Assembly (NCBI GenBank): GCA_029961745.1
Contig: CP124680.1
Coordinates: 3,286,001-3,350,000, forward strand
Length of the DNA: 64,000 nucleotides
Direction of reading: 5' to 3'
Origin: Nocardioides sp. L-11A
GTDB lineage: Bacteria > Actinomycetota > Actinomycetes > Propionibacteriales > Nocardioidaceae
This document shows, piece after piece, positions 63,327-64,000 of this stretch; within the stretch, counting starts at the first letter, position 1, and each line of letters begins with the position of its first letter. The notes beneath the pieces are model-generated. The model searched no databases and was not told the origin of the DNA. It was given only the letters and a program-made list of their open reading frames with translations. The position numbers and the translations under genes are program-made.

Positions 63327-64000
63327 ATGCGGCGACATCTCTCCTCCCTGACACTCCGCGGCCGCGCCTTCCTGGCCGCCGGAGCGACGGCGGTGGCGTG
63401 CGCGATCGGCTTCGGCCAGCCGGCACTCACCCGCGTCGGGGTGCTGATGATGGCGCTGCCCCTGCTGGCCGCCCTCGTCGTGAGCCGGCGGCGGCACGAC
63501 CCGGAGGTCGCCCGCTCGGTCTGGCCGCGACTGCTCCGCGCCGGCGAGACGGCCCGGATCGACCTCACCGTCTCCAGTGACCGCAAGCGCGCCGACGGCG
63601 CGCTGCTGATCGAGGACACCGTCCCCTACGCCCTCGGCGGCCGGGCCCGGTTCGTGCTGCAGGGCCTCGGGGGCGCCTGGGAGCGCACCGTCTCCTACCC
63701 GGTCCGCTCGGACCTGCGGGGCAGGTACGTCATCGGGCCGGTCGTCGCCCGCCTCGCGGACCCGTTCGGGCTGGTCGAGCGTCGCCGGCCGATCGGCGGC
63801 ACCGCGCAGCTGACGGTGACCCCCCGCGTCGTACCGCTCCCGTCGATCCCGCTGGCCGGGGGCTGGCAAGGTGCCGGCGAGCACCGGCCCCAGGCGTTCG
63901 CGTCGGGCTCCGCCGAGGACGTCAGCGTCCGGGAGTACCGCCGCGGCGACGACCTGCGCCGGGTCCATTGGCGCAGCTCGGCCCGGATCGGCGAGCTGAT
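63327..64000 (+). CDS. DUF58 domain protein (5' part only)
   Basis: Runs off the right edge after about 224 codons. ATG 63327-63329 begins MRRHLSSLTLRGRAFLAAG, with two membrane helices in the first 65 residues, then a beta-rich region. The DUF58 signature EDVSVREYRRGDDLRRVHWR appears at about residues 197-216, followed by SSARIGEL. It is the usual partner of the MoxR ATPase just upstream (12-nt gap). The C-terminal vWA-like part is not visible. Confidence 0.9.
   Translation, partial: MRRHLSSLTLRGRAFLAAGATAVACAIGFGQPALTRVGVLMMALPLLAALVVSRRRHDPEVARSVWPRLLRAGETARIDLTVSSDRKRADGALLIEDTVPYALGGRARFVLQGLGGAWERTVSYPVRSDLRGRYVIGPVVARLADPFGLVERRRPIGGTAQLTVTPRVVPLPSIPLAGGWQGAGEHRPQAFASGSAEDVSVREYRRGDDLRRVHWRSSARIGEL

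Overview
The window is a stretch of high-GC actinobacterial chromosome, most likely from the Nocardioidaceae (a Nocardioides-type organism). This rests on gene content and order: a PriA-type HisA/TrpF enzyme, SepF/DivIVA(Wag31) division proteins, an HGxxPAAW protein, a Trp-operon-associated membrane protein, and the order pdtaR-pyk-gltDB-lgt-trp-his-dnaE-lspA-wag31-dcw, which is shared with Streptomyces. The genus is an inference. No phage, integrase, insertion sequence or CRISPR array is visible. Nearly all genes lie on the minus strand.

Layout (plus-strand coordinates; minus-strand operons run right to left). 1-2395: branched-chain amino acid ABC transporter (binding protein, LivH, start of LivM). 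2572-4880: PdtaR-type ANTAR response regulator, an unusual tRNA with anticodon CAA, and pyruvate kinase. 4982-12882: glutamate synthase (gltBD), lgt and a SCO1-like copper lipoprotein. 12875-18028: trpCBA, small membrane proteins and hisI; trpE is missing from the place where it would be expected. 18168-27714: an insert between hisI and hisF with a 1320-residue secreted Fn3-repeat protein, a heterodimeric ABC exporter, a DUF222/HNH gene broken by one nonsense codon, and a tiny lipoprotein. 27727-33356: hisF, priA, hisH, hisB, hisC, hisD with a small unknown gene. 33416-40747: LON-domain protein, YbaK-type deacylase, a membrane protein, dnaE, an acetyltransferase, a RluA-family pseudouridine synthase and lspA. 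40720-43949: a TraR/DksA zinc-finger protein with a histone-H1-like AAPAKK tail, wag31, yggT, a duplicated palindromic intergenic element and sepF. 44008-62088: the division and cell-wall (dcw) cluster yggS-pgeF-ftsZ-[PAP2 gene, opposite strand]-ftsQ-murC-murG-ftsW-murD-mraY-murF-murE-ftsI-ftsL-rsmH-small membrane gene-mraZ. 62349-64000: a divergent moxR/DUF58 operon that runs off the end.

The dcw genes form one long, translationally coupled run (many 1-14 bp overlaps). It is preceded by four 10-bp-spaced GTGGAG-type repeats, which I read as MraZ boxes. Between mraZ and rsmH lies a structured RNA made of two hairpins with the same loop, matching the known actinobacterial mraW RNA motif. A second set of GTGGAG repeats points the other way, towards moxR, so the cell-division regulator MraZ may also control the MoxR/DUF58 operon. 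This, the H1-tailed TraR/DksA protein, the unusual tRNA, the apparent ATC start of ftsW and the duplicated palindrome near sepF are the points most worth checking.
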